Source: Sipunculus nudus
Lineage: Eukaryota > Annelida > Sipuncula > Golfingiida > Sipunculidae
Assembly (NCBI GenBank): GCA_026874595.1
Contig: CM049320.1
Location: 23,755,714 to 23,819,713 of the forward strand
Reading direction: 5' to 3'
Length of the DNA stretch: 64,000 nucleotides
Shown piece by piece: positions 12,975-25,289 of this stretch. The notes beneath the pieces were generated by a model that searched no databases, was not told the DNA's origin, and worked only from the letters and a program-made list of their open reading frames with translations. Position 1 is the first letter of the stretch. The number at the start of each line of letters is the position of its first letter. The position numbers were made by a program, and so were the translations under genes.

Positions 12975-13929
12975 ATATCCTGTCTCTGTTATCCCATGTC
13001 ATGATAAATAAATAATTATTTGCTATAAATATATTTATGTATTTGTCCGATATTCAGACGGGATGATAAACGGAAGCGTGGATAGGTCACAGTGGATAAC
13101 AGGACAGGAGCAATTTCGATTTTCCCATTTTTATTGCCTGGAACTATGTCTTGGTTAACCACCATATTGATCGGAACACGAAAGTAACCGAGACACACCT
13201 AATAAATCCTGTATTTCAGGAATCAGTTAATCTACAAAACGAGTGTACTTTCTCTTTTATATTTGCATTTGAAATGAAAATAACAATGTGGTTTTCAAGC
13301 AGAAATCTGTGTCAGTAAACCTCGTCTTCATCCGTAATCCCTATGCACCGTACATTAATCATATCTCTATGAGCTGTTTATTTTACCAAGTACGTTTTCT
13401 TACAGAATTTATGTTTAGTATATATATACTTCACAAATGCTGCAAATAAATTTAACTATTTTCAACTGGAAAAAATAAAAGTCTTGTTTGACAAAGAATA
13501 AAATAGATAAATGTTTTTATTTGAGCTAGATTGATGATTAAATGGCTTTAAGCATGTTAGTCTATATAATTAGTACAAATTAAAGGTAAAGTAGCGAAAG
13601 GTGACCCCCCCCCCCCCCACCCCGCCGCCCCCCATTATTCAATTTTGATGTATGGGAAGTAGAAAAATAAAGATTGATATATAAAAAAAATTAGCTGGAT
13701 TTTGCATCATGAAGCTGTCTAAACTACCGAAGATGGCTCCATTAGAGCCTTAATGTTCAAAGTAAAAATTTACAATATGAGATGCGGGAAACCCCTCCGA
13801 TACCCTCCCCCAATACACATCCCACCCCATATATTCTGAATCCTGTATCCAGTGGCGTCAATTTATCTTCAGTAGTTGGAGATGACTCGCAGACGTGTAA
13901 TGGTAAGCAAAATAAGGAGAACACATTTC
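12975..13929. other. Non-coding DNA with a C-rich run
   Basis: C14 at 13605-13618 followed by ACCCCGCCGCCCCCC. No gene recognised. Confidence 0.5.
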
Positions 13930-13930
13930 A

Positions 13931-13937
13931 AATATAT

Positions 13938-13991
<54 letters not shown>
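13931..13991. repeat. (TA)n microsatellite
   Basis: TA run broken once by AA near 13950. A shorter TA run lies at 14141-14161. Confidence 0.95.
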
Positions 13992-13993
<2 letters not shown>

Positions 13994-14161
13994 CAATAAA
14001 GTTTTTAAAAATAAGGAATCATGTTACCAGTATACGTTAATTCTAAACCAGGTTTAGATTTATAATATTTCATAGTAAACACAGATATTTAACTAAAGAT
14101 CAATTAACATAATTCTAATTATTAATATCTTTCATTTCTTATATATATATATATATATATA

Positions 14162-15938
14162 ATTCTCTAAATAGGAGGTAGGAGTCCGTAGGAGGTTAAC
14201 AGTGATTATCCCCCTGTACTGACGCCTCTGCCTGTATCAGTACAAGCCCCTTACTAAAATCCAGATTTAAAGAAAACAGACTGAGTTGCCTCATGTTTAG
14301 ATGCGTTCACATCGGAGACAAGCCACCCGGAACAGAACGGATGACCCCGAGCCTCCGTTTGGCGGGATAGCAGAGCAGACGACACCCAACAACCGGAAGT
14401 ACGGGGCTCTGTTCCGAGCAGCATCTGGCTCTCCCCAGGACAAGTAGGAAACAGACGTGTTATTGATTTATGGCTCTTTATGCGACTACCGACATACTGC
14501 AAAATATAAACCTTAGTGTCCGATACAAAATAAGCAACATTAAAAATTGAGTTGCCAGAATATATTTTAAGTAATTTTTTTAGAACTCCACAACCTTGTA
14601 ATCAAGGGTTCCACGTTATCATATAATGTAGCCTATATATAGGGCCCATCTATAAAACAACTGAAGGCAAAGGGCCCCAGGATCTTCAGAGGCAAGAGGC
14701 CTTCTATTTTTCAGTCTTATCCATTGCCAGTTGATCTCGAGTTTGGATATATATACTTTTGAATGAAAATATGACAAAATACATGATTATTACAGAAATT
14801 TTACAGGATGTTTGCAAATCATATACAAGAGCCAGTTATATGGTGTATATCCTTGAATTAAATTAATAACTCATATACATGAACGTCGGTTTTCATTCTG
14901 TGATGGGTATAAATCCAAAATTACAATTACACATTTTTCATTGATAGTTGCACAAATTAGGATCAATTGCATGTCAAAATAGTTGCGTGTTTCTACAGAC
15001 GCAAAATTGTTGATCAGTTTTCATGGGGGTGGGGGGGAATTAAGAGTTTGCGTGGATCCAGATTATCGTACAATTTAAACATTTAGACTGTCCTTATATC
15101 TGCTTCCAGGATTTCGTCTCTCTATAGGCTTAGTTAGAATTTGTTAAAAAAAATAAATTCTGAGTATCCTGCTCACAGTAAAAACCCAGCGCACACAAAA
15201 AAGTCCTGTTGAAATATGACCCATTAGGCAAAGGGAGAAATCTTCATCATGCTTCCGCCACGTGGAGATGTATTAAATTATTCTCATGGTCACTTGATTT
15301 GATAGTTAGTTGACTTGTTTGTTAGCAACTTTACGTAAAAAGCTATGAAAGGATTCTTTTTAAATCCAGTGGAGGGTTATAGTTACACCCGAGAAACAAA
15401 CATTTATATTTTGATGTCATCTGGATCATTTTAATATGTTTTAAAGGGACCCATTCACATATCAAGAATGTTAAATTTACTTGAAGTACATAGTTTCTTT
15501 CCATAAAATATTACACCTGCCAACAGTTTTTTTTTTGTGAAACCGTTTGCTTAATTTTTTAAATTAACTTGCACTGGCCGCCATCAGTCACTTCATAAAG
15601 CAAACATACAAAGACACTTCACAAATCAAGATTTTTTCAAGCATTCAACCGGTGTTTCTTCTGTGTTTCTTCTTTCATGTTTCTCCATGCACATGCACAA
15701 GGTCGCTCTTTTTTTGTAGTAAATAGGGACACGTGTACTGTGCATGCTCACACACCTAACCATAACAACGAATAAAACAGTTAAATTGGGGGCAGTATTG
15801 CTGATTCAATGTGAAGGAATTTTTTTGCATTTTCAGATTTCTTTATCCCGGCCGAGATCCATTTTTTTGTATTAGTGGTCTTTGTTCCACTACTCACCTG
15901 TGAATTGAATGAGTGAACTAATAAGATTTTGATTATGA
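14162..15938. other. Non-coding DNA, nothing firmly recognised
   Basis: An 82-codon minus-strand open frame at 14254-14502 reads like low-grade repeat-derived coding sequence (TCPGESQMLLGTEPRTSGCW), but I cannot name it. The remainder has no recognisable feature. Confidence 0.35.
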
Positions 15939-16820
15939 TCTTGGCGGAGGTATTCGTATGGGCTCAGGCTACCATTATTTTGCATTTATATAAGATAGGG
16001 TGACAGGTGTGCATTATTATGTGTTGCGAGTTCGATGTTTAACGTCTGCGTATGTTTCTGTGTCTTAGTGTGTATGTATGCGTGGGGAGTGTTGGTTTAT
16101 CCCCCTGCCCATGTCATTATGTACTTATTTGAAGTAAAACGATAAAGTTTATTTTATAGAATGCGGACAAGTTCTAAGACTTGATTTTTTTGGTCACATT
16201 TCAGAGCAATCTATGCAGTCAGTACTCACAATTTTTTTCTTGCATTTTAAATATATTTTGAAGTTAGCATTGAAGAAATGTTGAAAGACCTGATATATTA
16301 GAAAATTTCAATTGATAAAATACACAAAAACTTAGTATATATGGGGTCATAAAATACAACGGGTACTAATAAATGGGTGACAAATGCGTCGCCAACCTAC
16401 AGTTTAAAAAAGTATTCGGGGCGATGAAGGGTGTGGAAAGGGTATCTCACTCCCAAACAATTAGACTAATGTTTCGACATGCGAGTAACTTTCGTGCTCT
16501 TTTTTGTATAAGCCTGTTATTTTTCATTTCCGAGATTTTTAGGTCGAAAAAGGGTGAATTTCTTTGAAATTCTGTGGACAGATACGCCTTAAGAATGGAA
16601 AGAGCGACTTAAGCAACTATAGATTTGGTTAAAAGGCCATGCATGTGTACTTCTTAAAACACTTCATCTGGCACTGACACTTGGTAAAAGAATTTGGTAC
16701 TTTTAGAGAGGTGGTTCTTAGGGAAAGGAATGAACGATTTAAACAAGTTAAGAAGGTGCGCTGGATGAAAGCCTCTGGCTGCTCTGGCGGAGGTATATGC
16801 GCTCTGAGGGTGCTCTCTAG
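15939..16820 (+). mobile_element. Possible Helitron-like non-autonomous element
   Basis: The left end reads A|TCTTGGCGGAGGTAT (15939) and a sister phrase CTCTGGCGGAGGTAT is at about 16783. The right end reads GCGCTCTGAGGGTGC, then TCT, then CTAG (16817-16820) followed by TTT. A 5' TC, a 3' CTAG and a short imperfect palindrome just before it fit a Helitron-type end. Because the left phrase recurs near the right end, this could instead be two separate ends. Confidence 0.4.
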
Positions 16821-17370
16821 TTTGTAGACCTATATATTAGCCCACTTTAGAACAGGCTAAGTACAAAACATATATATCTTTACGAGCACATGGCGTGTAT
16901 ATGGCCGAGCAAAGGGCGTTATCCGCATGGTTCCCAAAGAGGAAGGAAGCGACTGAAATCTGGTATACAGATCTTGACCTCGGCATTCCAGAACATATTT
17001 ACCAACAGTTTTACCGCACGTAAACATTTTATTGCTACACGCGCCGTCATTGTTTGTGAACGTGTTCGGTTTCAAAAGTGGTATGACGACATTTGTATCT
17101 TGTTTGTTTCAGTTACTTATATATATCACGTAAAAAGAATTTAACAATGCCATCTATGTTTTTATAAAGCTTTGGGGTAAAACAAAATATGTTCCTAGTA
17201 ATATTACAATAGTAACTCCACCTAGTACATGACTGATTATGCCGAGGAGGCTATGTTTCTCCCGAATGTCGTCTGTTTGTTTGATGCCTTGATTTGATTG
17301 TCTCTCAGCAGGTTACACGAGACTGAAGGTGGCATTCCATATATATGTCGAGGCCCAGATTAGAATCTAG
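16821..17370. other. Non-coding DNA, two small open frames without known family
   Basis: Overlapping open frames of 84 codons (+, 16890-17144) and 72 codons (-, 16857-17075) exist. Neither shows a recognisable domain, signal peptide or splice context I can support. Confidence 0.35.
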
Positions 17371-17379
17371 TTATATTAA

Positions 17380-17640
17380 AGGATTCTGAACTGGGCTGGC
17401 CAAGTTTAAAATCAGTCCACCGCAGGGCTGTAATATTAACAGGCCGAAATTAGTCCAGACAAGATTTAAATCCTGCATGAACTCTTAACCACAGGATTGT
17501 AATCTGGACCGGCCCAGATCAAAAGTTAAATCTGGGCTGGCCAAGTTTAAACTGGTCTAGCCAAGATAAAAATTTTGATCTGGGCCGGTCCAGATCAAAA
17601 TTTTTATCTGGACTGGCCTAGTTTTAAATTGGACCAGATT
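17380..17640. repeat. Cluster of inverted repeats around CTGGRCYGGYCCAG
   Basis: A perfect 20-bp inverted repeat pairs 17564-17583 with 17590-17609 around the loop GCCGGT. Outside it the arms stay partly complementary (AAACTGGTCTAGCC against GGACTGGCCTAGTTT). Related imperfect palindromes such as ATCTGGACCGGCCCAGAT (about 17500-17517) and GGGCTGGCCAAGTTT (twice) repeat through the block. Confidence 0.75.
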
Positions 17641-17654
17641 CACCACTTAACTAA

Positions 17655-17870
17655 GACGACGACGACTACTACTACTACTAAGACTACTTATAGTATTACT
17701 ACTACTACTACTACTACTACTACTCGTACAACAATTATTACTACTAATAGTACTACCACTACTACTACTACTATTACTATTATTACAACTATTACTACTA
17801 CTACTACTACTAATAATAATAATAATAATGATAATTATTATTATTATTATTATTATCATTATTAGTGATG
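17655..17870. repeat. (ACT)n to (TTA)n trinucleotide microsatellite
   Basis: ACG/ACT/ATT triplets change into AAT and TTA triplets over about 215 bases. It yields poly-Thr/Asn/Tyr and poly-Ser/Ile open frames that are not genes. Confidence 0.95.
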
Positions 17871-17879
17871 TTAGTTTTT

Positions 17880-19539
17880 TGTACATACATGTATATTGAT
17901 ATAATAATGCATAGAAAAAGAGTAAGCTGATAAAATGTATATTTTTAGTTTATCACAAGTAAAACATGTAATTAAGTCAACTACATCTTCTTTTTCTTAA
18001 CCGCTCTCTGTGTAGTATATAAATATGTCTACATGCAACTGAATTGTCCACGTGACGGAGAACGTGGAGATATTAACCATATTAACCTGGTTATGAATAA
18101 TCATGATGATTCAGATGACTGCTGTTGATCCCAGTCATCCAGTGACAGCTGATAAACTGGAGTGGGTTTTTTTTTTTTTATCTTTACATGACGTGCACAT
18201 GGCATGGGTCCTAGTTGTATCCGTTTACGCTCTGGATGACACACTGGCACGTGGTGACCAAATGCAACCCCCCCCCCCCCACCCGGTCAGAATAAACATA
18301 TAAGTACGTAATACGGTAACTTGAATTTTACATTAAAATGAAATTAATGTTTTACAATGTTTTATAATTATTAAAATGGTTTTCTTAGTTTACTGTTTTT
18401 TATACTAAAAACACCATATAAAATGGAGAGCACTCACAGAGGGCAGCCCTTCGCCAACATCTGTGTCCGCTTATATAGGACAGTCTCAAAACTGAATCAA
18501 CCCATATTAAAACATTCCACATTAATTCACATCAACAACTATGTATAATATTTGAAGTGATAAAAGTTTGGGGCTGATCGCTTAGTTTTGGGACATGTTT
18601 CATATACGGAAAACCAACGAGAGAGAAAGCTAACAGAGAGGGTTGAGTTTGGATGAATCCTAATCAAGATTATCCGCATTTTACTTTTACCGGTCCGTCC
18701 CAAAATTATAGCTATTCTACGGTCACTCCTGGCCCATTCTTCAACAAAATTATATCGAAACTTATTCAAAAGATTCGAAAATATGGCTTGGACTCGCAAA
18801 CTAACTGCCAGTATTTAACATTTGTCATTTTTATCGCTTGGCTATGTGTACATTCATCTTTACTCGGTTACTATTGATATATAGTAAAAAAATCATGCTA
18901 TTCTCCTTAAAAAGGGCAATATTATAATAATAAGGATATTCTGTATGTCCTTACGCTATAACATATATATTTGTGAACAAGTGGATAATGTAGCACAGAA
19001 GAGCACGAAAATCGAAAAGATAAAATCTGGAGCGTCATACAATTTCTAAAGAAGATAAATCAAATTATTATGTAAAATTAATAAAGAATAAAACTTTAAT
19101 CTATAGTGCTTTTTATTCAGGAGAATGTCCAACAGGGAAATATATGAAAGATGTATAGATCAACAGATATCAAACTATAACCATGCTCATGCGGTAGAGA
19201 GTGGAGCAATTTACCATTTGTTCTATAGATACATACCTATCTTATATATATATAAAAAAAAAAGATAACAAATCCTTATCCTTATTGCATGATTATACAT
19301 ATAAACCGATTATATGTATGTATTTGAGATTTTATTTTTGAAGGAGGGTGATGGTTTTGTCATGGTGTAATTTGTGGATGAGGGATAATTGGGAGGGGGT
19401 TATATTTTCTTGTCCAATTAAGTTGTTTGCAGAGTAGTTGCACAGGATGGTTGTCAGAGAAGTTTGAGACTATCCCATTGTATTTTAAGATTTCATCACC
19501 CATTACTAAAATGTTCATTGGATGTCGGTCACGTGATAA

Positions 19540-19546
<7 letters not shown>
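17880..19546. other. Non-coding DNA with a C13 run
   Basis: C13 at 18268-18280. Open frames of 74-86 codons at 18539-18877 on both strands have no recognisable family. No gene supported. Confidence 0.4.

Positions 19547-19618
<72 letters not shown>
19547..19618. repeat. (TA)n microsatellite
   Basis: About 72 bases of uninterrupted TA. Confidence 0.95.
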
Positions 19619-19619
<1 letters not shown>

Positions 19620-19621
<2 letters not shown>

Positions 19622-20517
19622 CACCGAGGTCTCCAAAGCAGAGATGGCAAGGCGACACCATTACTTGTAATATCACATTGTGGGTTATGTTTTACTTTAA
19701 AAACTGACTCTCAGTCATCTCAGTACCAACTTATAAAGAGGTCAGCCAGTTCTCTTTATGTGAAAAGACCATTAATAAGAGGGGTGGTTTCAGGAACCAG
19801 GAACTATTAGTGCGAAAATATTTGACAACAACAAGTAATGCTAAATATGCCTACATCTGTTACATTTTTATTATACAATCATACAGATCCCATATTTCAC
19901 ATGGAGTACTGTCTATTTAGTTAATGCTAGAACCACCATTTCCCAATTATATGAACATGAAAAAAAAAAATTGTTACGAGGTAAAGAATAATTAATTAAA
20001 ATTTGAATAAATAAAAAACACCAGTAATTGCATATATGCACAATGCCGCTGTAATGGACTTTTTGATTGCAATTTAGAAACGAGTTATGATTATATAAAA
20101 TCATTAATACACATTGCTGCCCCCCCCCCCGGATCCGCCCCTGAGTATTAGGAGATATTCACCAGTAAACACAAGCATGAAGGAAAACCTGACGTTAAAC
20201 TCCGGCTCCGTCCATCCTCCCACTTCCTGAAATAAGAGACGAAGCTCCGTCACATTCACTTGATACAAAGCACAGATAACTTATATACACAAGGATTCCA
20301 GTTTACATAGGGATCTGATCACAGCAGAGTGTCTGTAGGAGGCCTGCATGGACACTTATGCTATTACTATTGAAAATTATAACTGGGTATCAACCCCTGC
20401 AGGCATGCAGGAACTACGCGTGCCGTCTTCAAGGATTCAATAGCGGCAGCCTAGAACTTTTCGTCTTTTCAACAGTGCGGATTGCTGAGAATACTGAACA
20501 TATTTATCTGAAGTGAG

Positions 20518-20520
<3 letters not shown>
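19620..20520. other. Non-coding DNA with a C11 run and a repeat end
   Basis: C11 at 20120-20130 is followed by GGATCCGCCCCTGA, similar to the end near 4390. No gene recognised. Confidence 0.4.
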
Positions 20521-20521
<1 letters not shown>

Positions 20522-20550
<29 letters not shown>

Positions 20551-20561
20551 TATATATATAT

Positions 20562-20613
<52 letters not shown>
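20522..20613. repeat. (AAT)n then (TA)n microsatellite
   Basis: About ten AAT triplets (20522-20550) run into TA repeats to 20613. Confidence 0.95.
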
Positions 20614-20617
<4 letters not shown>

Positions 20618-20619
<2 letters not shown>

Positions 20620-20776
20620 GTAAAACCTCGAAATTACGAACAACATCGAGATCCCGACAAAGTGGTCGTCTAAGCGAGGTCTTACATGAAGAGGGAAATA
20701 GAATCGGTACCCGTAAAGTGGTCGTTGTTTACAGGTGGTCGCTAAACCGAGATGGTCCGTAGGAGAGGGTTTACTG
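20618..20776 (+). mobile_element. MITE with CAGTAAAMCCTC terminal inverted repeats
   Basis: The left end CAGTAAAACCTC (20618-20629) is matched at the right by GAGGGTTTACTG (20765-20776), the reverse complement of CAGTAAACCCTC, 11 of 12 matching. The interior has repeated GTGGTCG motifs. The ends resemble pogo/Tigger-type elements. A TA duplication is not evident at the flanks. A fragment of the same family lies at 62791-62837. Confidence 0.6.
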
Positions 20777-20779
20777 AAT

Positions 20780-21023
20780 ATATAACTTTTAATGTTTTCG
20801 AATTATTATCAGGTGGTTTGAGTGGTAAAGGAAACTTTCGTGAATCAGAAATATTTGATGTCGCACACATGATGATGTTTGTTAATCGAATTTTTTTTTG
20901 TTAAATGGTTATTACAAATGGTTTTCATCACAATAGTTTTACTATAAGCATTCGATTTATATTCAGATGGCTTTTATATCTTACGGGACAAATTGTGAAA
21001 AGTAACCCACAAACATGGTCAAG
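20780..21023. other. Non-coding DNA, nothing recognised
   Basis: Short AT-rich spacer between the MITE and a microsatellite. Confidence 0.4.

Positions 21024-21111
<88 letters not shown>
21024..21111. repeat. (TA)n/(TG)n compound microsatellite
   Basis: TA run with a short GTGTGTGTG core in the middle (about 21064-21074). Confidence 0.95.
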
Positions 21112-21114
<3 letters not shown>

Positions 21115-21315
21115 TAGGACAAACATGTCACCTCGTTTTCCTTTTCCCTGTATGTTTACTTTACATGGTGAGTAGGCACCGGAAAATGAAGTTTTTTAGC
21201 TGACCTCCATAAATCATACGATACATGAGCGTAGACTGTACCCAATGATATTCCTGTCCACGACATATATATTGATTCTGCTAGCATTCAATCAGCGCAG
21301 CACTAAATGCATGGC

Positions 21316-21322
21316 CCATGCA

Positions 21323-21394
<72 letters not shown>

Positions 21395-21400
21395 TGCAAG
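21316..21400. repeat. (TA)n framed by CATGCATGCA / TGCATGCA
   Basis: CCATGCATGCA, then TA repeats (21326-21391), then TGCATGCAA. The whole block is a near-perfect palindrome of about 80 bases. Confidence 0.9.
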
Positions 21401-21595
21401 GGGTGGGGGGGGGGGGGGGGCTTGCCAGACCCCCTCCTTTTGAGCCGCAACCGCCTTTGGGTTTAAACCATTTTTTTGTCCAGCCTGAATCAATCTTTTT
21501 CTGGATCTAGGGTCCTTTATCAGGTTTCTTATAGGACTTCCTGGGTTTGACCCTTCCCTTTTTAAAATCCTGGATCCGCTTATGATTCGCCATGT
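21401..21595. mobile_element. Short repeat with G16 head and GGATCCGC tail
   Basis: GGGT then G16 (21405-21420) lead into CTTGCCAGACCCCC and, at about 21568-21580, CCTGGATCCGC. Poly-G to GGATCCGC organisation matches the ends near 4361 and 20120 and suggests one dispersed short element family. Confidence 0.4.
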
Positions 21596-21599
21596 GGGG

Positions 21600-22585
21600 T
21601 CTCTTTGGTGGAATGCTCGTAAAACGATGTTTGCATTAACTTATTTGGTCCATATTCAAAGGTTTATTCGTTCATAAGTGACTCTTATGTGAATATTCAT
21701 TGATGACTTTCCTAAATATTGATTATGTGTCGGATTCTCACCAAAATCTAATCAATTCTTAATTGTTCCATTAATGAAATGCCCTGAAACTTCCATGAAA
21801 TTCCGTTCTTGATTGCATGAGTCATGTTCTGTAAAAGCATACACACACACACGAACTTGGATGAACGCACATCCTCATGCATGATGACACATCATGCATG
21901 ATCTGATTTTTTCCCTTCTTCTTGAATTACTCTTAACCATGTTATCATCTATAAAAAATGTGAATTTAATGATTAATGTAAAGTCTGTAAGTGTCATACT
22001 CAAAAGAAGGCATAGCTTGTGACCGATAGTGGTTAGGTCACTTCTGCATAAACTAGGCCAAGCTTATCAAGAACTCAAGATACACAGTTTACTCAAGCCA
22101 TAGTTTACACTATTCATTTGAATTAAAAAGTTATTATTTCTTATTGATGAACTTAATTCTCAATTCGCTTTTTTGTGATCAGTTGGGTATAACAGATAAT
22201 AACATTTTCTGGAAAAAATGACCAGTTTATAAACTTTAGACGATACTTAGACATTAAAGGGTGCTCGCATAATAAGAGGTTAGACATACAGTTTTATAAT
22301 GGCCTATCTGGCAAAACCCCAAAAGAGTGCACCGAATAGATGCTAAGTAACCTAAAGACAGCAATGTTTCGGGCGCATATAAGTTGTTTACTCGACTAAA
22401 TATATGACCTCATCTTGCACATGTTGAACCAAGTGCGTGCCTCTCGTAGAAGAAAAATCGCAATAATGTATAGCTTTAATTTGAACGAGCTTTCCCATTA
22501 AGTGTAAAGATCGGTTGGTCGGTCGTTTCTATGTCAAATGAACCATCTGCGTGTTTTAATGCTTGCCGGAAACAGAGGATTAGTC
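21600..22585. other. Non-coding DNA, nothing recognised
   Basis: AT-rich sequence with no supported gene or repeat family. Confidence 0.4.
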
Positions 22586-22589
22586 CACA

Positions 22590-25287
22590 TGATCCATTCC
22601 TTTTTTGGTCGCGTAATACCTTCTCTTTTGTTTTCATGCAATATACCTTCTCTTTTGTCCACGCAATGCTTTATGTTGTGTCCACGCAATACCTACTTCT
22701 TTATTTGTCCAAGCAAAACCTCTTTTTTTCTTCCAAACAAAACGTTTCTTTTTGTCCAAACAAAACCTTCCTCTTTGTTCAACACAATACCTCGTCTTCT
22801 GTTTTTTTCTGTCCACGCAATACCTTCTCTTTTTGTTCAAGCAAAACCTTCTTCTTTGTTTGTCCAAGCAAAACCTTCACTAATTGAATGCAAAACCTTC
22901 TCTTTTTCGCTCCACGCAATACTTTCTCGTTCTTTTTCGTTTCACGCAATACCTTCTCTTTTTTGTCCAAATAAAACCGTCCAAGCAAAGCCATCTTCTT
23001 TGTTTGTCCAAGCAAAGCCATCTTCTTTGTTTGTTAAAACAAAACCTTCTTTGTTCGTCAAAACAAAACCTTTTTCTTTGTTTGTCCAAAGCAAAACCTT
23101 CTTCTTTGTTTGTCCAAGCAAAGCCATCTTCTTTGTTTGTCCAAGCAAAGCCATCTTCTTTGTTTGTCCAAGCAAAGCCATCTTCTTTGTTTGTCCAAGC
23201 AAAGCCATCTTCTTTGTTTTTTTAAACAAAACCTTCTTTGTTCGTCAAAACAAAACCTTTTTCTTTGTTCGTCAAAACAAAACCTTTTTCTTTGTTTGTC
23301 CAAAGCAAAACCTTTTTCTTTGTTTGTCCAAAGCAAAACCTTCTTCTTTGTTTGTCCAAGCAAGGCCATCTTCTTTGTTTGTCTAAGCAAAGCCATCTTC
23401 TTTGTTTGTCCAAGCAAGGCCATCTTCTTTGTTTGTCAAAACAAAACCTTCTTCTTTGTTCGTCAAAACAAAAACTTTTTCTTTGTTTGTCCAAAGCAAA
23501 ACCTTCTTCTTTGTTTGTCCAAGCAAGGCCATCTTCTTTGTTTGTCCAAGCAAAGCCATCTTCTTTGTTTGTCCAAGCAAAGCCATCTTCTTTGTTTGTC
23601 CAAGCAAAGCCATCTTCTTTGTTTGTTAAAACAAAACCTTCTTTGTTCGTCAAAACAAAACCTTTTTCTTTGTTTGTCCAAAGCAAAACCTTCTTCTTTG
23701 TTTATCCAAGCAAAGCCATCTTCTTTGTTTGTCCAAGCAAAGCCATCTTCTTTGTTTGTCCAAGCAAAGCCATCTTCTTTGTTTGTCCAAGCAAAGCCAT
23801 CTTCTTTGTTTTTTTAAACAAAACCTTCTTTGTTCGTCAAAACAAAACCTTTTTCTTTGTTCGTCAAAACAAAACCTTTTTCTTTGTTTGTCCAAAGCAA
23901 AACCTTTTTCTTTGTTTGTCCAAAGCAAAACCTTCTTCTTTGTTTGTCCAAGCAAGGCCATCTTCTTTGTTTGTCTAAGCAAAGCCATCTTCTTTGTTTG
24001 TCCAAGCAAAGCCATCTTCTTTGTTTGTTAAAACAAAACCTTCTTTGTTCGTCAAAACAAAACCTTTTTCTTTGTTTGTCCAAAGCAAAACCTTCTTCTT
24101 TGTTTGTCCAAAGCGAAACCTTCTTCTTTGTTTGTCCAAGCAAAGCCATCTTCTTTGTTTGTCCAAGCAAAGCCATCTTCTTTGTTTGTCCAAGCAAAGC
24201 CATCTTCTTTGTTTGTTAAAACAAAACCTTCTTTGTTCGTCAAAACAAAACCTTTTTCTTTGTTTGTCCAAAGCAAAACCTTCTTCTTTGTTTGTCCAAG
24301 CAAAGCCATCTTCTTTGTTTGTCCAAGCAAAGCCATCTTCTTTGTTTGTCCAAGCAAAGCCATCTTCTTTGTTTGTTAAAACAAAACCTTCTTTGTTCGT
24401 CAAAACAAAACCTTTTTCTTTGTTTGTCCAAAGCAAAACCTTCTTCTTTGTTTATCCATGTAAAACCTCCTTCTTTGTTTGTCCACGCAAACCTTTTTCT
24501 TTGTTTGTCCAAGCAAAACCTTCTTCTCTCTTTATCCAAGCAAAACTTTCTCCATTGTTTGTAAAAAACATCTTGTTGATTTGTCAATTCAAAACTTTCT
24601 TTTTTGTTTGTTCAAACAAAACCATTTTTCTGTTTGTCCAAGCAAAGCCTTATTCTTTGTTTGTCCAAACAAAACGTTTTTCTTTGTTCGTCCAAGCAGA
24701 ATCTTCTTCTTTGTTTGTCAAAGCAAAACCTTCTTTCTTGTTTGTCAAAACAAAACATTCTTCTTTGTTTGTCCAGGCAAAGCCTTCTTCTTTGTTGGTC
24801 CAAACAAAACCTTCTTTGTTGGTCTAAACAAAACTTTCTTCCTTGTTTCTCCACGCAAAACTTTCTCTTTTTTCCACGCAGTTACTCCTATTTTGTCCAC
24901 ACATTACCTTCTTTTTTGTTTAAGCAGAACCTTTTCGTTTTGTCCCCGCAAAACCTCTTTTTTGTCCAAACAAAACCTTTCTTTTTGTCCAAACAAAACC
25001 TTCCTCTTTGTTCAACACAATACCTCTTCTTTTTTTCTGTCCATGCAATACCTTCTCTTTTTGTTCAAGCAAAACCTTCTTCTTTGTTTGTCCAAGCAAA
25101 ACCTTCTCTAATTGCCCATGCAAAACCTTCTCTTTTTTGCTCCACGCAATACTTTCGTTTCGTTTCACGGATTTTGCGTAATACCTTCTCTTTTTTGTCC
25201 GTGCACTGTCGTCTCTTTTTATCCAAGCAAACCCTTCTTCTTTGTCCCTAGCAATAACTCTTTTTTCTGTCCGCGCAATACCTTCGC
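22590..25287. repeat. 2.7-kb minisatellite of 22-27-bp units, open in all six frames
   Basis: The core unit is 27 bp, from TTCTTTG through GTCCAAGCAAAG to CCATC, with 22-24-bp variants (TTCGTCAAAACAAAACC and CCACGCAATACC types). Because 27 is nine codons and the consensus has no stop in any frame, long open frames run on both strands (up to 282 codons on +). They encode nine-residue periods such as FFVCPSKAI (+) or MALLGQTKK (-). CTTTGTTT and AAGCAAAG inside each unit can form an 8-bp hairpin with one G-T wobble. The core (about 22980-24970) is homogenised and the edges are diverged. I see no sign that any frame is a gene. Confidence 0.9.
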
Positions 25288-25289
25288 TC

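Noticed and set aside
17647-17886. Poly-Ser/poly-Ile and poly-Thr/Asn proteins
   Set aside because: Pure translation of a trinucleotide microsatellite.
22538-25111. Open frames of 200-282 codons on + and up to 158 on - as a new repeat protein family
   Set aside because: They follow from a 27-bp unit with no stop in any frame. Frames shift between variants, both strands are equally open, and no signal, splice or composition evidence favours one frame.
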